Source: Psococerastis gibbosa
Taxonomy: Eukaryota > Arthropoda > Insecta > Psocodea > Psocidae
Direction: 5' to 3'
Assembly: GCA_963971405.1 (NCBI GenBank)
Contig: OZ020492.1
Location: 6,758,001-6,822,000, forward strand
Length of the DNA stretch: 64,000 nucleotides
Each line of letters opens with the position of its first letter. The first letter of the stretch is position 1. The translations under genes were made by a program, and so were the position numbers. Below are positions 21,844 to 32,705 of this stretch, one piece after another. The notes beneath the pieces were generated by a model that was not told where the DNA came from, did not search any database, and worked only from the letters and a program-made list of their open reading frames with translations.

Positions 21844-22412
21844 GACCAATAGATGGAGGAAAGACTCCCATATGTTTCGGCAGTTGCAGGGAGGTTGGAT
21901 CTGAAGAGGACGAAGGACGGCCAAGCATTGATCATCCGGGCATTCATCTCTCCGTTGGCGCAGGTTTCGTCCACGGAGATGGGACTGCAGAGAGTGCCTG
22001 GTTAAGGTTGTGAATGCCACCACAGACACTTCAAGGAGGTAGTCACTGGTCGTTCCCAGTTCTTACCACTTCTGGTGTCTTGCAGCCGTGCGACCTAATA
22101 AATGGAGGATAGACTCTCGTGGGGGTCGCCTGTTGCAGGGGATTGGGTCTGACGCCGGCCAAAGAACGGCCAGGCGTTGATAATACAGGTATCCATCTCT
22201 CCAGCGTTGCAGGTTTCGTCTACGAAGATGGGACTACAGAGAGTGCCTGGTTAAGGTTGTGAATGCCACCACAGACACTTCACGGAGGTAGTCACTGGTC
22301 GTTCCCAGTTGTTACCACTTTTGGTGTCTTGCTGCCGTGCGACCCAATAAATGGAGGATAGACTCTCGTGGGGGTAGGCTGTTAAAGGAGGTTGGGTCTG
22401 ACGTCGGTCAAG
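21844..22412. repeat. Tandem repeat, about 248 bp, 2.3 units
   Basis: Units start with GACC(A/T/C)AATA(G/A)ATGGAGGA at 21844, 22092 and 22341; the third is cut off near 22412. The most conserved block is GCAGAGAGTGCCTGGTTAAG-like sequence (22220-22260 and the matching part of unit 1) followed by TTGTGAATGCCACCACAGAC. The units are GC-richer than the window average. On the minus strand both units encode CLWWHSQP followed by a stop, in a frame of up to 117 codons (22251-22604); no known domain is recognised. Confidence 0.8.
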
Positions 22413-23285
22413 GACTTCACGGGAGAGGGGCCATGTTTTATGTACGGTGCAGGAATAACATTTTATCAGCTGTGAAAATTTTCTTCTCGTGCTTCGTATG
22501 ATAATATGCAGCCGCCGAACGTGACAAAATGCATTTGTCTGACTAGAAATAAAAAGTCCGGAAAATAAGAATTTTGAGTTATCTTTATTCAAAAAAGGAG
22601 TCAAGAATACGAATGGTTGCGTTAAAAATGAAGATAGAATATCGATGTTGGAGGAGCTTTGCTGGGCTGCGACGTGTCAGGAATGGAAAGTTTGATTCAA
22701 TATAAGACGTCAAAAGGCCTTTTTCAATTCCGTTTACTTGAAGGGATTTCCTCGCGACAGCCAAACAGATTTTTATTTTTAATTATGAATCCTTTTCTAA
22801 ACAATTGCTGTTTCTATATTTTGTCATTGGCTGAACTAGCCTATATATGCCCGATAATTTTATTTTATAAATTTAAAAAAAAATATGTATCTAATTTCCA
22901 TAGTAAGCAATAGCTAGTAGCTAGTAGGCAGCTTTATTTTGAAGTGTATGTTTTATTATATATATATTATACGCAATTGATTGAATTAAAAAAATAAAAT
23001 AATTAATAAATAAAAATCGTATGAGAAACGGTCCCCAGAACAAGGCCCGTCAGACTTGTATCTGTACTTGGTTAAGTCATGCTTTCGCCTGTTTTATTGC
23101 GTCAATGGTAACCTTGTCTCAGCTTATCCATTTACTCTTGTAGCCGGTGTAGGTTGGTATACCAGTTTGCCAATGGCCAAAAATGCATACGGAAACAATA
23201 TAAATAATGTCCGAAATCCATGGGGTTGTTGGACAAGGGACCTATGGCCTGGGTCCATAAAACTCCTTAAAAAAAAAACAATTAC
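22413..23285. other. Mostly unassigned; possible LINE 3' end
   Basis: Around 23218-23280, CATGGGGTTGTTGGACAAGG and then GGGTCCATAAAACTCC with a poly(A) resembles sequence at 9423-9465, suggesting a LINE-like 3' end. The rest is AT-rich and unassigned. Confidence 0.4.
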
Positions 23286-23360
23286 AATTATGGCCAGTTG
23301 TATACCAGTTGGTAGAGCACTTATTTATGAATCGGAAGATCGGGGTTCGAGAGTGGACCA
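23286..23360 (+). mobile_element. SINE3 tRNA-like head
   Basis: CCAGTTGGTAGAGCACTTAT (A-box region) and GATCGGGGTTCGAGAGTG (B-box region) at tRNA spacing; the best preserved of three such heads. A real tRNA is unlikely because the acceptor ends do not pair. Confidence 0.5.
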
Positions 23361-23802
23361 AAAAGGAACACATGGGCCGACTCTACCTGAATAAGGCACC
23401 CAACCTTCATTACTAACGAGGCTGCCGGTGATGTTGCTGACCACAACATCCCAAATAGAGCAGTTGTCAAGGGTGGGGATCCTCTACCAGTCCTCAGGCG
23501 TTGTAGTTGTTGGGTTGTCGCCCAGCGGCCCTTTTCAGCTGTTTACTCTGCAGAGGGAATACAATCTGATGACTTCTAGCTTTGTAACCTTTCGGTCTGG
23601 CCCTAGCATCATTTACCTGAACGGCTTACTATGCATGAAAGGTAGATTCTAAGAAGACCTCATCTCTGAAAATCAATAAACACGACAGTCACAACTTACG
23701 GTCTTGGAATCTCCCGCGCGCGCTTTCGTAATTTGAATTCGCTAAAGTGCTGTCCATGACATGGTATACTTATAGGCATGTTGCCCAACGAGATTGTCCC
23801 AA
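23361..23802. other. Unassigned stretch
   Basis: Possibly the body of the SINE3 copy at its left; a 74-codon frame at 23428-23652 shows no recognisable motif. Confidence 0.4.
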
Positions 23803-24186
23803 GGTGCCCATTCCATTGACCGGCTAGGGCTATTTCCAACAACGGTGACGTGGTAGCAGACATTCAAGACTTAGGTGGCGTTTCCACCGACCTCGCATTG
23901 CAGAATTGACGGAAATGTTTATTTTCCTCTATGCAATAGTTAAAATTGATCAATGATCATACAGTAAAATCACAAACAAACAAACTAAAATTAAAAAATA
24001 GCGTCATGGGATATGTTAAGTACAAACATTTTAATAGATTTCTATAAAAAGAAAAATTCTAATTTCCGTCAATGTCATTTGCATTCTGCAATGCGAGATC
24101 GGTGGACACGCCACCTAAGTCTTGAATGTCTGCTACCACGTCACCGTTGTTGGAAATAGCCCTAGCCGGTCAATGGAATGGGCACC
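23803..24186. mobile_element. Composite Harbinger-like MITE, copy 1
   Basis: Inverted arms start GGTGCCCATTCCATTGACCG and continue GGCTAGGGCTA, GGTGACGTGGTAGCAGACAT, then an inner inverted block GTTTCCACCGACCTCGCATT. The 3-bp flanks CAA (left, just before GGTGCCC) and CAA (right) could be the target duplication. The spacer is AT-rich and non-coding. The same composite occurs at 58128-58529. Confidence 0.85.
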
Positions 24187-24244
24187 CAAAATATAGTATT
24201 ATAGCAACGGCCTGAGGGATGACAAATTTAAATCTCAACAGTCA

Positions 24245-24310
24245 AGTACGTAGAACCCTCGCCTTCCACCCAGGCGAACTGGGTTTGCATCCCAGTTGGG
24301 GGGCAATTTA
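24245..24310 (+). mobile_element. tRNA-like sequence (SINE head, unnamed)
   Basis: CTCGCCTTCCACCCAGGCGA forms an anticodon-arm-like stem with TCC in the loop, followed by CTGGGTTTGCATCCCAG as a T-arm. The 5' part is weak. It looks like the head of a Gly-type tRNA-derived SINE, but no second copy was found here. Confidence 0.4.
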
Positions 24311-24688
24311 GACAGATACGAGCATGTCCATCCTCCTGCAGAAATACTGAAAAATTCAGAACACTATTCAGGGAAATTGTGTGCCTTTTAAAAAATGTAA
24401 GTACGTACGAGGTTTACTTGGCTGGTAGCCTCAGCAAATTGCATGTAGTCACGCCAATATGGGGGTTGGCTCATCGTTACATTCAGGCTTGTACTTTAAT
24501 TTCCGTGATGAGACTTCTTCAAGACTGGCCATAAAAAATTCAAACCAGACATGCTCATTGAATGCTATTATGAAGTGAGCATGCGACTTCGCAATGGCTA
24601 CAGGTTGTGTAGAAATCCTGAGGAGAATACCGGAGAAGGAAAAACCTAGCTCAGGAAACCTTTTTTTTTTGCGAAAAAATCGTTAGTC

Positions 24689-24895
24689 AGGACATGTAAA
24701 GTAGTGGTACGGACTCTGACTTTCACCCGAAAGGTTGTTGGTTCGAGTCCTAAACTTCCTACATTTTCTGGCCATGCTTCGGAGGGCATGTAAAGCAGGC
24801 GGTCCCGGGCTTTCCTAGTTGAGTGTAAGAGAGGGATTTATAGGCCTAACTCCGCCAGGTTGGCTTAGTAATAGAAAAGAAAATCACTATTTATT
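24689..24895 (+). mobile_element. SINE1, full length
   Basis: Complete order of head (GACTTTCACCCGAAAGG, GGTTCGAGTCC), body (GGCGGTCCCGGGCTTTCC), tail (AACTCCGCCAGGTTGGCTTA) and (TTTA)n. The 65-codon frame at 24819 falls across its tail. Confidence 0.93.
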
Positions 24896-26115
24896 TATTT
24901 ATTCGTTTATAGACCTGTCACTAAAAATTTACTGGAATAAGGAAGTAATTCTATTGATATATGTGGTCGTCACTGAAACAGATCGAAGATGTAAAAAAAT
25001 ACTACCTGGCAGTTAAATGAGGATGGAGGCCATTTTCAAAGAATTTATGGCCACACTTTAATCTATGAAATAAGCCAAGAAACGGGTAACGTGGCAGACT
25101 AAATTACGCATGAAGGAAATCAGGTACGTTCAGTTTTTGCGCTCAAAACTCATAATCCGGCCCGGCGACCGACATATTCGTTATCAGCAGGGTTGAACTA
25201 GTCTAATAACACTCCCGCACCAAAAATAGCACGATTAGTCTCTAAACCTAAAAACCAAATACAAGCCTGTCGTCTGACTGCATGGCCGGAACACCTGGAA
25301 AGTCAAAATGAGTGCCACCAACCCCTGCGGGGGGATCTGGCTGGGTTGAAATAAAGTGAGGTTACAATTCTATAAGAGCTTATCACCTTTTAAATACCCC
25401 TAATGAATTTAACCTAGTACCTACCTACCTACCTAGTAGGTGTATATTAAAATGAAATGATGAAGTATCGTAGGTGATGTGCTACTAGCCAAACTCCTAA
25501 TTTGTTAGAAAACGCTTTGCAGGGCTTGCATCTCCCCCCCCCCCCCTCTTCTGCCTGTATTGCTCCGGGCTCTGTAGTACATCCTCTCTCTGCTCCCCTC
25601 TGCCCTCCCCCGGTCCTCCCTATCTTGCTTTATGTAAACGTGGCTTTGCCTAGCACCTAACTGATGAGATTGATTTAACTGTTACAAAGTTCCCGCAAGG
25701 GCCCTTCTCTCAAACCTCCCTTTCTAATTTACATCGTCCAAAGAGCAAACTCACCCATTTCGCAGCTTGAATCTTTTGAGGTTACCTGTTAGTTCGTTTA
25801 ATTACTGTTGGGTTCAGGGGGTTGGGCATTGTCGCCAGCCTTTCAGGTGTTCTTCTTTATCAGCCTTTTATCATTTTCGAGTAAGCTGCCTCACACAAAT
25901 GGGTTGAAGTGAACACAAACATCAGCAATGAAGCGTAAGTTTTGCGATTCCTCAAATTTGCTGGGAACCGATGCCCTGAATTTGGTGTTCAGCTTGTCCT
26001 TTCGTTTTTATTTAAAATCAATTGTTTTAATTTGTGCGGGAAATACAAACCTTTCTAGCCTTGCAGGCCGCAGACTACAAGCTAGTAATATGGCTGGTAT
26101 TACGGTATATATATA
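24896..26115. other. Unassigned stretch
   Basis: A short (ACCT)n at about 25416-25435, a C-run at 25530-25545 followed by a pyrimidine-rich patch, and (TA)n near 26104. No gene supported. Confidence 0.45.
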
Positions 26116-26283
26116 TATTTTTTTAAAAGATTGTTCGCTACAAACAATTCAATGAATGTATCCGAATAACTTCTTCAGTCGCTTCTGTAGGTAATACCTG
26201 TGTTGAGTTACGACAGGTCAACGATCGCAAGATGTGTAGGGACTCGCTCAAGTGCGAACAAGCTACCACTATGCCATCGAAGT
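26116..26283 (-). mobile_element. SINE2, near full length, minus strand
   Basis: Reverse complement reads the CTTCGATGGCATAGTGGTAG head, CACTTGAGCGAGTCCCTACA, GACCTGTCGTAACTCAACAC, the CAGAAGCGACTGAAGAAGTT block and an A-rich end. Confidence 0.9.
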
Positions 26284-27000
26284 CCTTGGTTAAAGTCAAA
26301 TTACTGGCCAGTGGCTAGTGGCTACTCCAGCTCTGCATGCCCAGAAATATTGATCGTTATACTAACTTTAAAAAAATTAAAAATAAAACAATGAATCCAA
26401 CTAAAATAAAAGCCAAACCATATTTTAGTAATGAAGTTAACCTTTCTACATAATTACTTCTATAGCGTATACTTAAAAAAAAGGTCAAACGCGCCATTAT
26501 CTGAAAAGCGTCAAGGCTTTCGTTCTCATTTTCTTCGTCGCTATAACGCGGTGTCGCTATATAATGGACATGTGACATGCTTTATTCAATTATGATAATG
26601 ACGTAATTGATTTGTCTATAGCAGAAACTGCAGCTCTTTGGTACATGGCTGGTGAAAAAGCTTAGATTGTGAAAACACTTAAGTTGAAAATCGGAAGGGT
26701 AAGCAGCAAGTAGGAAAAACAAGTGCAGTTAATAAATCATTGAAAATATACATGTCTGTAAAAGTATTTTTAAATAAATAATACTAGGCGGAATGGTGGA
26801 AAAGTTTGGGTAATTTTTCAAAAACTTAACCCCCATGAACGTGTATATTCCCATTCCCTATGAACGTCTCAATATAGGTGTGAAAACTGGAGTAGTTTGC
26901 TTTTTTATTCCATTTTTTATTTCCTTTTGGAAGAAAAACGGATGGTTTTCAATATTTATTAATATTTTTTGCAGTGTAACTTCTTATGAGAGGGTCTTGA
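26284..27000. other. Unassigned stretch
   Basis: No recognised family or gene. Confidence 0.45.
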
Positions 27001-27240
27001 AATATGAATTGTTTTCCTTTTTGTGTGACGCAAACTGTGGGCAAACCACAAGACGGATTTCGATTAAATTTGGCATGTAGTTTCAAAAAATCATATCTCA
27101 GTACTCGTTTCTGTTTTGGGCTTAATCATTTTTTTTTCCAAAAAAACGGCTGTAAAAATTATTTTTCAAAAACGGCTCCAGAGAGATTTTTAAATTCACA
27201 TATATTGTGGTCGAGATTATTTTTTAATTGGAATTATGGT
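27001..27240 (+). repeat. Repeat A relative, strongly diverged
   Basis: GATTTCGATTAAATTTGGCA, AAAAAATCATATCTCAGTAC, TTTTTCAAAAACGGCTCCAG and TTAAATTCACATATATTGTG keep the order of the middle of repeat A, but the start and end modules are missing. It may represent an older subfamily. Confidence 0.65.
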
Positions 27241-28165
27241 ATTCTGATTTAAAAAATGTTGACCTAATGCAAGCAATGGCAAACTGTTTTAGACGGTTCT
27301 TGAGTAACCTCGTTGCCAAATATGCTTTCAATAGTTCCACACACAACAGCCCATGACACACCCACTACATCATTAACACACCAGACATAATAAAAATAAT
27401 TTATGCTACTAATAATAAAATAAAATAATTTATGCCTGACATTCAGTGACTATAGGAGCTATAGGCAACGATTCTTCTGTAGTATCTGTCACTGATGATG
27501 TCAGCAATAGAGCTTGCCGAAAATTCAGCTCCATATCGACCGTATTTAATTTCCTTTTGCCAAGAGATGAAATTTTGTTTAAAGGCTGTGAAAAATATTG
27601 CACCTAAAAGGAATCTGGAAAACGGAGAAATTCGAGACAAAAGGGAAAATGGAAAAGACCAAGATATATTTATAAAAGCAAGACAGCCGACAGGGAACCT
27701 ATTGGAGATTAACTAAATTTTTAAAAAGCAAGATATAATGTTTCTATTACTCCTTCATCAGGAGCGATTATATATGTAGAGCCCCAACTGCTCAAAACAA
27801 ATTCTAAACCTTTGGCTTTGCTTTCTACTCCAAACAAACGTTTCCTATTAAAAGGGCCATTATTCTCGGCTGAGTTCTTCTGACAAAGCTTAATGGTCTC
27901 ATTATTATTTTTTTGTTATTCAAGGTTTCGGATAATCCAAAAAAATAAAATATAAGAATGAAGGTACTTGTGTAGATGGAATACCTTCAACGCAGGAATT
28001 AAACTGGAGGTGGAACTTAGAGGTACAAGGCGACATTATTAAATTGCTTGTACAGTGAGGCTCCATAATAATACCATACCTTTTTGTCCTTTTGAAGAGT
28101 ATAAGTTTGACTTATTCTTACAGGGTCAAAACCCCTGTTTATTATAATTACAAAGGTAAGTTGCA
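27241..28165. other. Unassigned stretch
   Basis: Two overlapping opposite frames at 27443-27716 have no recognisable motif. Confidence 0.45.
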
Positions 28166-28305
28166 GTTGAATCCGGGATGATAGGCCGTGGTCGTTCTAA
28201 AAGCGTATTTCCTAGAGTTGCGTCAACATCTGCGGTCGACATCTTCGGTTGAACTGCGTATACTTCTAAGATTGCATCTCGGAGGCTCAGCAGCAACTAA
28301 TTAGG
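28166..28305. repeat. Fold-back family F, partial copy
   Basis: ATCCGGGATGATAGGCCGTG, GTCAACATCTGCGGTCGACA and TCTAAGATTGCATCTCGGAG match the order in 44264-44510 and 59868-60035. The left end module is lost. Confidence 0.65.
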
Positions 28306-28359
28306 CAAGGGAATGTGCACTGATATTTATACCAAGCTGCGGCGTGGTGGGGGTGGAGG

Positions 28360-29022
28360 CGTATGTGTGTTTGTATGGATACATTTCTAAAGCTCGAACC
28401 TGAAACTACTGGACCGACGGTAACCACACAAGAAAAAAAGCTTAGCTTGTTCAGAACCAGGAATTTTAAATAGCAAAAAGGCATTAAAGTTATTTTCTCA
28501 AAAATGGCTCAAACGATTATCTTTACACCTTCCTCAATTACAGACCGCAAGGTCCTCCTTAATTCTGAATAGGCGGTATATGGACATATCAGGACATGTA
28601 GAGTAGTGGTACAGACTCCGACTTTCACCCGAATTTCGAGTCTCACACTTGCTACATTTTCTGGCCATGCTTCGGAGGGCATGTAAAGCAGGCGGTCCCG
28701 GGCTTTCCTAGTTGAGTGTAAGAGAAGAAGTAGAGGTATAGAACAGAAAAGTCAATTTTTACTTATTTATTTATTTATATCTGAGTCCTAAAAAGGGCTT
28801 TTAGCGGTAGCGTATGTGTGTTTGTATGGAAACAAAGCTATGGCCGGAAACTGAAAATACTTGACCGACGGTAACCGCACAAGAAAAAACGTTTAGCTTG
28901 TTCTGAACCAGGAATTTTAAATAGCAAAAATTCGTTTCTCAAAATTGGCTCAAACTAATATCTTTAAACTTTCCTCAATTATAGATCGCAAGGTCTTCTT
29001 TAATTCAGAATAGGCGGTATAT
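28360..29022 (+). repeat. Direct duplication (about 215 bp) separated by a SINE1
   Basis: Copies at 28360-28581 and 28811-29022 both run from GTATGTGTGTTTGTATGG through GACCGACGGTAACC, AACCAGGAATTTTAAATAGC and CTCAATTA to GAATAGGCGGTATAT. They differ at many sites, so the duplication is old. SINE1 lies between them. Confidence 0.82.
28591..28776 (+). mobile_element. SINE1 with 5-bp target duplication
   Basis: Flanked by ATATC at 28586-28590 and 28777-28781. The T-arm region is shortened (CACCCGAATTTCGAGTCTC), removing about 12 bases between anticodon arm and B box, and the tail has lost the GCTAGGTTGG block. Confidence 0.88.
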
Positions 29023-30647
29023 CTGGGAAAACTCGAAATTTTGTGGTTTCCCATTATAAGAAGACGTAATTTCCAACTGGACTACAGTATATGAGTACGA
29101 GTTTTACTGTACTACTGATGGCCATGTTTTACCCTTTAATCACTGTAAATGTTTTCCTCTTGAGTTGGTAATTTTTTACAATATAATACAATTAATGATC
29201 CATTTTGAAGGCAACATTCTCATTTTATACTGTGAATAACTCCGGAAGAGTTAATTGGGGCTATTAAAAGGGTTCCCTGAGTGATATTCCCCCATTAATC
29301 ACGCAATCAATTTAGAAACGGTTAATAAGTCGTCAGCATTATCTCCAAAAAATTGGTTGATCAGAAATTCGGTGGCTGAGTAATCGTAATCGAGTAATCG
29401 GTGCTATACTCAGCGATGGCCTCAATGTGTAGGGGAATTGTAACAAGACCAAGTCTCAGATATCCAATAAGCACCACTGTAACCACTACTTCCGGTCCTA
29501 GAATCCCCCGCATTAATTTAATTACTTACAGTGCTTATTGGTTGCCAAAGACGTGGTCTTCTTAAAATTTGCCTCTACTATGAGAAAATGGCTATCATTA
29601 GTTGCACCTCTGAAACGTATCAAAGTGAGTGGCTCCCGAGTGGAACTAAGATATATTTACTAAAAGTTTTGGCCGTTGACACTGGATTACTCCAAAAGAG
29701 GTTGGTTTATATTTTTTAAATTAATTTTCAACTTAATTTAACGATTTAGTGCGTTCAATTAGCAGAGAACTATTTGATACTTCGAGAAATTTTACAGTTT
29801 TGATACAGATGGTTTTCCCTAAAAATGATCGATAAAAGAAATTTACTGAATTATAAAATGCATGGAAGATTATATTTTATAACAAAAAAAAAGAATAAAA
29901 AACACATTATAATACGATGAACAAAATAGTCCCTTAGCAATTGAATTATCCAAATCTTTACAACGTAAGTACTAACTTTAATAAACAATATGAACGAACT
30001 TATTTTGTGGTGATCAGTGCTGGCCAATGCCAACGATCATTACCCTTTCAAAGTGACAATTTCTCATGTAAATCTTAGAGGAAAATATGAAACAGCCTAA
30101 TTTATTTATGTCACCAACATCCTCTCTTGGACATATACCGCACCTAAAAATATCACAAACACCAATTTACATGAATGGGAAATACGAAATACTCGTTAAG
30201 TCAATGAAAAAAAACCGAAAGCTCAAAATATATATTTCACCAAAATTAATGACGAATAACCGTGGAGTAGCCTCTATGAGTTTCAATTATATATGAAACG
30301 CTTCGCTGTGCTATTCGGAACTTATTAGCGAAATTCAAAGCCCTTCCTAATGAAGGCTTGTGTGACGTAGATTCTCTCTACCGCAGCGTTCTATTGGGGG
30401 CTATATATCTTTCTGGAACTCGTGGGCTGCCCTGGGTCGCTGTGGTCAGCGTTATTATTTCACACCCCTCACTCCCCACCCCCTCCCCATTTGCGGCTTC
30501 TCTTTCTATGTACAACGCCCATCCCATTAACTGCGAACCTTCCGGTGTCCGTTCCATTTCAGCTTGCCTTTGCTATGAAATGTGTTTTTATCAGGTGTAC
30601 TTACAATTTAATCTGTACAGATAGAAATGCATATTTAGTGTGTCCCT
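29023..30647. other. Unassigned stretch
   Basis: No repeat of this window or gene recognised; several 60-88-codon frames overlap without motif support. Confidence 0.5.
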
Positions 30648-30752
30648 CTACAGGTATTACCTACAGGGACGGCTGAAGAGGTTATTCGGATACATTCATT
30701 GAATTGTTCGTATGCGAATAATGAATGTGAATAAAACAAATATAAAAAAACA
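30648..30752 (+). mobile_element. SINE2, 5' truncated
   Basis: Starts within GGTATTACCTACAGGGACGG and continues through TGAATTGTTCGTATGCGAAT to an A-rich end. Confidence 0.8.
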
Positions 30753-31200
30753 TATCACTCCTAGATTTGCCAACTGTTCTAACTGCAAAATGCTAACTTT
30801 TCAGGAGAGCGTTCCAAATTTTTTTCAGCTGTCGTTTTAATTAATGTATCTCCTACACTTCAGCCAAGAAATGATCAAACTTTTTACAGGCTTGCAGATA
30901 CGACGATTGGAAGTAAGAAAAAGAGGGAAAAAATGATTTTTTTTGTATGTAATAAAAGAAATTGAATTTTGCAGTTATAAGACAGTTGGCGAATCAAGAA
31001 GCAATATTACGGTTTACATATGGTCATACAAGGCAGAAGTTTTTGAGTATCACAGGTTCTTTACTAATAGAGGTTGAGCCCTTACCATTTTAAATGTATT
31101 GAGTCAGTGAGATCTTCTGATCACGGTTGTGCAAATCAAGGATCAATTTTATCTCTAAAATCTCAAAAAGCTCTCTTTTATTCGAAGTGGTGTTCTATAC
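30753..31200. other. Unassigned stretch
   Basis: AT-rich; nothing recognised. Confidence 0.4.
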
Positions 31201-31690
31201 TACTACTATTGAGTAGTAGTCGAGTTGCACCAATTCTGCTTCATCAACTGAGTTTCTTTCATATCCAGCAGTCTCTAATAACTGAGTTTTATTCTTCTTC
31301 TGCTTTATCTACCTCGATAGTACCCATTCAGGGTGTCAAATGTCTTTAAACTCATACAAATAACAAAACACAATCTGTCACTTGCATGATTTTTGCTTGG
31401 GCAAGGATTGTAGTGGATTCCGATTCCTTGACTTCTCACATCAATAAATATTTTCTAATTAGCCCCGTGACTTCCTTTACGGAAGTCCTGGTCGTTATCT
31501 ACTACAATTTAGCTTTCACCAGCAAGACAATCATCAGATTGGCAAGTATGGCGGGTTACTGCCAATATCTATCATGTACACGGTCATTGAGGCCATTGAA
31601 CATAGCAGCATATTCGATGTACAATGCTTTCTGATAGGTCTGACTGTAGGTTGCTTCAAGTCGAGTACCGATAAGGAGCACTATGTTTCC
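31201..31690 (+). repeat. Dispersed repeat G, copy 1
   Basis: Shares with 49290-49760 the ordered blocks TTCAGGGTGTCA, GATTGTAGTGGATTCCGA, TGACTTCCTTTACGGAAGTC, CACGGTCATTGAGGCCATT and a shared end GAGTACCGATAAGGA. Identity is patchy, so the repeat is old. No open frame is conserved between the copies. Confidence 0.65.
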
Positions 31691-32513
31691 ACAAGCTGGC
31701 GTATAATAATTTATTCTCGAAAGGTGTTCATGCAAGAAACCTGCCGAAAAAGTTGCTTATTTGTTTCTAACGCCTGCTTTCAGCAACACTGTCAGTCTGG
31801 TGGGGGAGTCTGTTTGTTAACTTGAGGCACCCTAAGGGCAGACTCTTTCACCTCGGGGGAAAGGGGGGTTGACTGACAGGGTGGACCCCCTGATTATAGT
31901 GCCGAAAAAGTTGTTTGTTACAAACATGGAATTTTCCCATAGAAAATATATACTCCGAAAAGTTGGGGATGACGCTTATTTTCTGCAAGTGTACAGACTC
32001 ATAAAGATTCACAAATTAGGATCTTTTTACTCTGTCAGTGATTTAGCTTGATGTAGCCTTCTTGACTCAGTTTTCCCCTTAAACGTGCCCTAAAAGGAAA
32101 AGGTGGCAGAAGGGGTTGTCAAGCTGTCTTCACAAGCATGAACAAGGGTCAAGAGCTCTTTTTAAATACTTTTGCAAGAGATAAAATAAAATATTTCTAT
32201 TTTACCTCCAATGTATACAGTCTTCCAGTACACGGGGTTTGTTCAAAAAGTAAGGTGACTTATTTTTTCTCTCAGAAATATTCCTGTTGTCCCTTCAAAC
32301 TAATACTTCGCAGACACATAATGCATATTACTCGTGTGCCAACGCTTTTCGCAATCCTCGATGTAATTCTAATGAGCAATCTTGGTACCGTCTCTTCAGT
32401 TTAAAGCGGGTTTCATTATTTCATGGTTCATGCCTTCATGGAAAATGGGGGAAAATCTGCAAGAAAAGACAGCCCTGCCGGAGTGAAAAAAAATATTGCC
32501 TGAACAAACTTAG
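31691..32513. other. Unassigned stretch
   Basis: Includes TTGTTCAAAAAGTAAGGTGA at about 32239, a phrase often seen at mariner-type transposon ends, but no inverted partner was found. Otherwise nothing recognised. Confidence 0.35.
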
Positions 32514-32705
32514 CGACTTCGGTGGCAAGGTAGTAGCGTGCTTGTACTTGTGCGGGTTTCTCCACACCTTGCGATCGGAGACGTGTCGTAACTCGACACA
32601 AGTACCTATGAGGTTACTTAGTGAAGCGATCGAAGAGGTTAATTGGATACATTCATGAAATTGTTTGTATGCGATTACCTTTTTTTATTAAAAATAAATA
32701 ATAAA
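32514..32705 (+). mobile_element. SINE2, full length variant
   Basis: ACTTCGGTGGCAAGGTAGTA head, TTGTGCGGGTTTCTCCACAC, GAGACGTGTCGTAACTCGAC and the TTGTTTGTATGCGATTACC end, followed by (AAAT)n. It carries a rearranged CTATGAGGTTACTTAGTGAA segment absent from other copies. Confidence 0.85.

Noticed and set aside
32239-32260. Mariner-type transposon end
   Set aside because: GTTCAAAAAGTAAGGTGA resembles such ends, but no inverted partner, TA duplication or transposase remnant was found.
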